Assembly: GCA_964445105.1 (NCBI GenBank)
Contig: CAYUJS010000018.1
Span: 1-35,623 of the forward strand
DNA from: CAWBNS01 sp964445105
GTDB lineage: Bacteria; Chlamydiota; Chlamydiia; Chlamydiales; JAJFMA01
Direction of reading: 5' to 3'
Length of the DNA stretch: 35,623 nt
Shown here: piece by piece, positions 33,490 to 35,623 of the stretch
How positions within the stretch are numbered: the first letter of the stretch is position 1
How the letters are laid out: every line of letters starts with the position of its first letter
The notes under the pieces: generated by a model
What the model was told of the DNA's origin: nothing
Database searches by the model: none
The model's input: only the letters and a program-made list of their open reading frames with translations
Made by a program: the position numbers and the translations under genes

Positions 33490-35623
33490 ATGGTTTTGCC
33501 TTTAAGTGACGTTTTTGTAAGTAGCCTGCGCGTAGGCATGACCTTTCAAAATAGCCGTCTGTTTGCTAGGCAGCCATCTTTAGACGCCCAGCAGAGCGGA
33601 GCGGCGATGAGGGTGGCCGCGCTAGCTCTGCGAAATTATGGGATTGTGTTGCCTGCTCGCTTGGAGGTGGCTTATTGCTTGCTACCCATGGCTTTCTCTT
33701 TAGTTGCCTACAGCCGCGCGCGATACAGACCGCTGGAGAGGATGTGCACCTATTTCGCTCGGTTGAGCGATGTCATCTGCGCCGTAGCCCTTGCGGCTCT
33801 GCTACTGAAACGCCAATACCAATGTGTAGCTGGCTTTTTAGCTGGAATAGCCATCGAGCAGGTGGCTATTCGGATCTTGAACAGCGGATGGCTAGGAAGC
33901 CGGCGCAGAGGAATAGATTTTTTAATATATATATTTGTCTGCTTCACAAAAAATAACTTCAAAATAATTGCCACGGTCTGCAACGTCTGGGGAACCATAC
34001 TTATCGAGCGAAATTCACCGCGCGGTTTTATTACCTTAGGGCTACTCCATTTTCGTCCTGAAGAATTGCTACACCCTGTAGTAAGCCATATACAGCTACT
34101 CGCAGACAGTATTTTTCGCCTAACACTGTTCTTCCGTCAAGCCACAAGCAGCCCATGGAAAAGGTCAGTAGCCATCTACTTACTCGCCCTGTCTTGTTTA
34201 GCAGGGCCCACGCTCAGATGGATAAATAAAACAATAAAGTGTCGCTGGGGAGCGACAGACAGTAACGGCGAAAATGCTTTACATGTGATTGTTCGCCTCT
34301 CCTTGGTACCAGATTATGCCACCGCAGAGATGGCTCGCTGCGTACTACCGCGCGTCGACGTCAACCAACCGGATCGCGCAGGGTTCACGGCACTGCACTA
34401 TGCCAGCAGAAGCGGCCACCTGGCGCTGGTACGCGACTTACTGAACGTCGATGGGATAGAGGTGAGTCCGGAGTTACACCCCAGAGGCGCGCCATCCATC
34501 CGGCTCACTCCTCTGCATTGCGCTTGCACTAACGGCCATGTGGCTACTGCTTTATTGCTGCTGGAAAAAGGAGCCAAGGTGTATGCGGAAAGCGATACAG
34601 ATTTGAATATTCTGCATTGCGCTATCAGAGGCGGAGGACCGCCAAAGTTGATTCAGGCTTTGTCAGAAAGACTTTCCATGAGCCCTACAGTTGCACTTTG
34701 GTGGCAGCTTGTTGTGCTCGCTGGTCAAAAAAAATATTGGATAGTCGGCAGCAAATTAGACGAGAATCCTTCTTTACCCTCGCTTAAGGTAGCCCCTCAG
34801 GAACTTACTATGGCTCATTTTGCAGCCTGGTATGGAAATTGCGGCTTTTTGGACTTGTTGGCGGACAGAGGGGCGGATCTAAACGCACGCGACGAAAAGG
34901 GCGCGACACCTCTACACTACGCTTGCGCCCACAACCAGCTAGCCGCCGCAAAACTTCTTTTGAGAAGAGGCGCGGATGCAGACGCAGAAACTTTAGAAGG
35001 CTGCTCACCATTTGCGACAGCGTTAGACCTTAAGATTTCTAATTATGAGCTGCTCAACCTTCTCATGCGCACGATGGACAGCTCGACAAAAGCCAATCGC
35101 CAGGCGCTATTTTTCTACCACTTCCGCACAGGTGAGAACACAGAAACTGCTCGAGCTATGGTTAAGGATCCAGATATTGATGTAAACGCTCTGCATCGCA
35201 AGAGGCCTATGCTCGAATGGGCGGTGAAGCGAGAAAACTATCCCTTCATTTGCTTACTGTTGGAGCGAGAAGACATCCAACTAACCTACCAGCGCGATGC
35301 AGAAACGAAGATTGACATTTTAGGCCGCTGCGCTTCTAAAGCCGGGGACCCCACACAATGGATCGAAAGAGTGATTTTGGCACTTTCGCCCGGCGCGCGC
35401 GACCGCCTAGCAGCCCCCTTTCTTAAGCTGACTGACGACGAGCTGAAAGCCCTATATCTCTACAATCCTTTTCTCATTGCTACTGCTCTAGCATCGGATA
35501 GCGGTCGTAAAAAAGTTACCGATAATTTAAGTAGTTTGATCTGTCCTAGTGATCAGCTTCACCTCATGGATGATCACCACGATCCTTTTGCCTGGGTTAC
35601 CCCCCTACTGGAAAGACATGAAG
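33490..35623 (+). CDS. Membrane-anchored ankyrin-repeat protein, 5' part (runs off the right edge)
   Basis: A frame open from 33490 to the window end, 711 codons so far. The N-terminal 250 residues hold about six hydrophobic segments (near residues 60-77, 91-107, 112-128, 141-152, 160-174 and 226-242). Ankyrin repeats follow: GENALHVIV near 260, AGFTALHYASRSGHLALVRD near 296, TPLHCACTNGHVATALLLLE near 339, NILHCAIRGG near 373, MAHFAAWYGNCGFLDLLADR near 440 and TPLHYACAHNQLAAAKLLLR near 473, with weaker copies after them. Ankyrin repeats bind proteins, and intracellular bacteria often use them in effectors; combining them with a polytopic membrane part is less common. The start is uncertain. 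ATG 33490 is the first; ATG 33607 has a better ribosome site (GGAG, five bases away). It lies 150 bp after the IS630 relic. Confidence 0.85.
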   Translation, partial: MVLPLSDVFVSSLRVGMTFQNSRLFARQPSLDAQQSGAAMRVAALALRNYGIVLPARLEVAYCLLPMAFSLVAYSRARYRPLERMCTYFARLSDVICAVALAALLLKRQYQCVAGFLAGIAIEQVAIRILNSGWLGSRRRGIDFLIYIFVCFTKNNFKIIATVCNVWGTILIERNSPRGFITLGLLHFRPEELLHPVVSHIQLLADSIFRLTLFFRQATSSPWKRSVAIYLLALSCLAGPTLRWINKTIKCRWGATDSNGENALHVIVRLSLVPDYATAEMARCVLPRVDVNQPDRAGFTALHYASRSGHLALVRDLLNVDGIEVSPELHPRGAPSIRLTPLHCACTNGHVATALLLLEKGAKVYAESDTDLNILHCAIRGGGPPKLIQALSERLSMSPTVALWWQLVVLAGQKKYWIVGSKLDENPSLPSLKVAPQELTMAHFAAWYGNCGFLDLLADRGADLNARDEKGATPLHYACAHNQLAAAKLLLRRGADADAETLEGCSPFATALDLKISNYELLNLLMRTMDSSTKANRQALFFYHFRTGENTETARAMVKDPDIDVNALHRKRPMLEWAVKRENYPFICLLLEREDIQLTYQRDAETKIDILGRCASKAGDPTQWIERVILALSPGARDRLAAPFLKLTDDELKALYLYNPFLIATALASDSGRKKVTDNLSSLICPSDQLHLMDDHHDPFAWVTPLLERHE

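Noticed and set aside
1..35623. tRNA, rRNA and CRISPR arrays
   Set aside because: No T-loop-like GTTC-x-A-x-x-C pairs with matching stems, no rRNA-like stretches and no short regularly spaced repeats were seen in the intergenic regions.

Overview
The window looks like a chromosome segment of an environmental (amoeba-associated) member of the Chlamydiae. This is inference, not proof. Points in favour are a compact oligopeptide-permease operon, very large proteins with no recognisable family, an AAA-ATPase-like/PD-(D/E)XK protein and an ankyrin-repeat protein of the kinds common in obligate intracellular bacteria, and decayed IS66 and IS630 transposases. Citrate synthase, malate dehydrogenase and malic enzyme are all present, whereas the Chlamydiaceae lack citrate synthase. 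Base composition looks near 50% G+C, with an AT-richer patch at about 6.9-8.5 kb. I found no rRNA, tRNA or CRISPR array.

Layout. 1-172: the 5' end of a minus-strand gene leaving the window. 382-5332: five overlapping plus-strand genes, oppA-B-C-D-F, encoding a complete oligopeptide ABC importer. 5578-6519: a secreted protein with a duplicated C-terminal motif. 6944-8548: the AT-rich AAA-ATPase-like/nuclease-fold protein, probably acquired. 25419 down to 8669: a long minus-strand series, read in the order Gfo/Idh/MocA-type oxidoreductase, mnmA, 2-oxoglutarate/Fe(II) dioxygenase-like protein, a 1953-residue repeat protein, malic enzyme, and a 1780-residue TPR protein. 25840-30177: a CDP-alcohol phosphatidyltransferase (plus), a Tsr3/DTW-like protein (minus), a secreted thioredoxin-like protein (plus) and the mdh-gltA pair (plus). 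30148-31323: a four-helix membrane protein (minus) that overlaps the gltA end. 31505-33337: an IS66-type transposase relic abutting an IS630-type relic. 33490 to the end: a membrane-anchored ankyrin-repeat protein running off the right edge.

Together the genes suggest a host-dependent bacterium that imports peptides (Opp), runs the malate/citrate part of the TCA cycle itself (malic enzyme, Mdh, GltA), and devotes more than 11 kb of coding sequence to two giant proteins of unknown role.

The most unusual structures are: the 1953-residue protein, whose middle holds about six degenerate units with a period near 235-242 residues; a roughly 260-bp diverged direct repeat at its 3' end, where a second copy carries what looks like a remnant of the same C-terminus while base changes favour coding on the other strand; a probable gene (26439-26832) broken at a run of eight G; and two dead insertion sequences joined next to the ankyrin gene. 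Several true starts are TTG or GTG and are fixed by strong Shine-Dalgarno sequences.
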